Assembly: GCA_013398055.1 (NCBI GenBank) | Contig: VZRS01007674.1 | Span: forward strand, 126,653-190,652 | Direction of reading: 5' to 3' | Length of the DNA stretch: 64,000 nucleotides | DNA from: Ifrita kowaldi | Lineage: Eukaryota; Chordata; Aves; Passeriformes; Cinclosomatidae | Shown: in pieces, positions 62,447 to 64,000 of the stretch | Layout: every line of letters starts with the position of its first letter | Position numbering within the stretch: the first letter of the stretch is position 1 | Program-made: the position numbers and the translations under genes | Notes under the pieces: model-generated | Databases searched by the model: none | What the model was told of the DNA's origin: nothing | The model's input: only the letters and a program-made list of their open reading frames with translations

Positions 62447-62619
62447 AGGCTCCCCAGGGAATGATCACAGCATTAGGCCTGACAGAATCCAAGAAGCGTT
62501 CGGACAATACTCTCAGGCACATGCTGACTCTTGGGGGTGGTCCTGTGCTGGGCTAGGAGTTGGATTTGATGATTCTTGTGGGTCCCTTCTCACCCAGCTT
62601 ATTCTGTGACTCCGCGACT
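62447..62619 (+). mobile_element. CR1 LINE 3'-end fragment, heavily 5'-truncated
   Basis: The landmarks are CAGGCTCCCCAGGGAATGATCACAG, CCTGACAGAATCCAAGAAGCG, CTCAGGCACATGCTGACTCTTGGG, GGGCTAGGAGTTGGATTTGATGATTCTTGTGGG and a terminal CTTATTCTGTGACTCCGCGACTC. These parallel the last 170 bp of the CR1 at 23310 in the same order, and the GGAGTTGGATTTGATGAT phrase is a hallmark of avian CR1 3' UTRs. The terminal 8-bp repeat has drifted. It lies downstream of the ORF2 end except for a few codons, so it encodes nothing. Confidence 0.92.
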
Positions 62620-64000
62620 CCTCGTGTGCTGTCTTGTGTTCTCAGGGATGAATCGCACTTCCAATGAAAGCAAGTATTGGAAAGTACCCATTTAAGTACA
62701 AACTTTCAAACTTGAAAGTAGCTCTACTCTGTTGTTTCAGTCTTAGATGAGAAAGAATGAAGAATTACTAATGCAGATATGAAATTTAGCTAATAAGCTA
62801 TATCATAAGTTTTCCATCAAAAATGGTGAAGGCATTGTGTGGGAATTCCTGTCTTCTGTCGGATTTCTGGTGCATTACTCAGTTAGAATAAGTTCCAGCG
62901 CAACTTCCAGTTCTGAAGGTCCAGTGGTGTCAAGGTACACCTGTAGATATCATTTGCATTCTCAGGTTTCTTTTTACTTTCTCTTTTCATCTCTTTTCTT
63001 TCAAGCAAAGTTTTGAAATTATAACAAGTAGGCTGAGGTCCTTTTGGAGTCTGATTAACATTGCCTCTAGGATCAAGATACCTTCACTGCTAGGCAGCTG
63101 AAAGGAAATACATTGTCTCCACTGAAGCGTGCCTGTATATCCTGAGGAGGATATATTTATTATGAGGAGCACTCTTGTGAGCTGGAGGAATTAACAGTGG
63201 TCTCTGCAAACCATCAGCACTTCTCTATAGTCCCAGAGAGGAATGATGCCTCATGATGCCTCTTTTTCCAATAGTTTTGAAAGGTCTATTCCATGATCTT
63301 TCCAGCCTTGGAAACTAGAGGTCTTTTCTGTGCCAGGACCTCCTTCCACCCATATTTCAAACTGGCAATGCACAAAGAGTGGCTAGTGGAATATCCCATT
63401 AGCCTAATATATTACCAAGATTGAATGCTCCTATACTAGCCTTCATTGTCACAGAGCATTCTGTGTTTCATCCCTTGCTGTCTGTGCTAATCAGTAGCAC
63501 TCTTTTGCTAACCAGTTCATTTTGCATTGTTTCAAGTCCCAAATTTGAAGCATAACACCAGTGTTATTTTTGGGCTGACTGAGCACCACTGCATTGTAGA
63601 AGATCAATGGAGAGATTTTGGCAATGGAATAGGGACCAATAGGGGTGTGTGGTGCTTGCTGCCCTTTGCACTTGGAGTTTTCACGGGAGGCAGAGTTGTG
63701 CTCCTCTTTCTGTCAGTCACAAGCAGCTTGCGTTTGAAGGTACAGGAGATTTTGTTTTCCTGCTCCTCGTGCACCATGAAAGTGACTAACTGCACTTTCA
63801 TTTTGAAACTGAAAAGGAAGCACATCAGCTTGTGGCTCTGCTGCTAAAATTTGGTTCAATGGCAATTCTTGTTTCTGAATCCTGACAATCATTTGATTTT
63901 GCTGATGTGTGATTTTGGATCCGCAGACTGAGGAAAATTTCAGCAGCTGTTATCTGACACCAGCTTTACTCTCTCTCTTCATGTCTATGGAATAAGTACT
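62620..64000. other. Non-coding block, no gene recognised
   Basis: No recognised gene. The + frame at 63527-63847 (106 codons) overlaps a minus frame at 63604-63825 and shows no domain. The phrase ATGATGCCTC is repeated near 63244-63262. Confidence 0.5.

Noticed and set aside
63527..63847. 106-codon + frame near the right edge
   Set aside because: Opposed by a minus frame over the same bases and without a recognisable domain.
1..64000. Search for CRISPR arrays, bacterial-type operons, rRNA, complete retroviral genomes or solo LTRs
   Set aside because: No regularly spaced repeats, no rRNA-like sequence, no gag/pol/env-like frames and no paired LTRs were seen; the CR1 elements and simple repeats account for all retroelement-like frames.

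Overview
The window looks like bird nuclear DNA, probably intergenic or inside a long intron. The main evidence is a 5'-truncated CR1 LINE (about 23310-23961). It has the C-terminal end of the CR1 reverse-transcriptase protein and the short ATTCTGTG-type 3' terminal repeat typical of avian CR1. A second young-looking CR1 3' end lies at about 62447-62619, and a much older CR1/L3-like remnant at about 52100-52340. There are also decayed MIR-like SINE pieces. Few interspersed repeats, AT-rich sequence and many short homopolymer T/A runs fit an avian chromosome arm. I cannot name the species.

I found no protein-coding gene I can defend. The longest open frame (183 codons, 23270-23821) is the CR1 remnant. 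The other frames of 60-143 codons show no recognisable domain, often overlap frames on the other strand, and are what chance gives in 64 kb. Two exon-like segments with good splice-site context (29453-29562 and 56072-56160) are recorded at low confidence.

Layout: 1-23.3 kb is non-coding sequence. It holds small tandem duplications, a GATA/CACCC/E-box cluster near 12.2 kb, a possible ancient DNA-transposon relic with a TAATTA cluster (about 16.6-16.9 kb), a good MIR-like relic (about 17.3-17.5 kb) and a strong hairpin (21137-21218). From 23.3 to 27.2 kb is the CR1 followed by a 1.75-kb exact direct duplication that abuts a single N at 25270, with an extra 150-bp CR1 piece. From 27.2 to 40.7 kb is non-coding sequence, including a GC-rich block near 29.5-30.1 kb. 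From 40.7 to 42.7 kb is a second exact direct duplication (1027 bp) around a single N at 41716. From 42.7 to 64 kb is non-coding sequence with MIR and CR1 relics and a GC-rich 0.4-kb island at about 47.05-47.44 kb.

The strongest structural signal is that the only two ambiguous bases in the window each sit exactly at the junction of an exact tandem duplication. The simplest reading is unmerged overlapping contig ends, that is, false duplications. At the first one, however, the right-hand side also carries a 179-bp tandem repeat inside CR1 bounded by 5 bp of microhomology. A real CR1-derived repeat array may therefore have caused that break. I saw no multi-gene system, CRISPR array, operon or other novel biological machinery.
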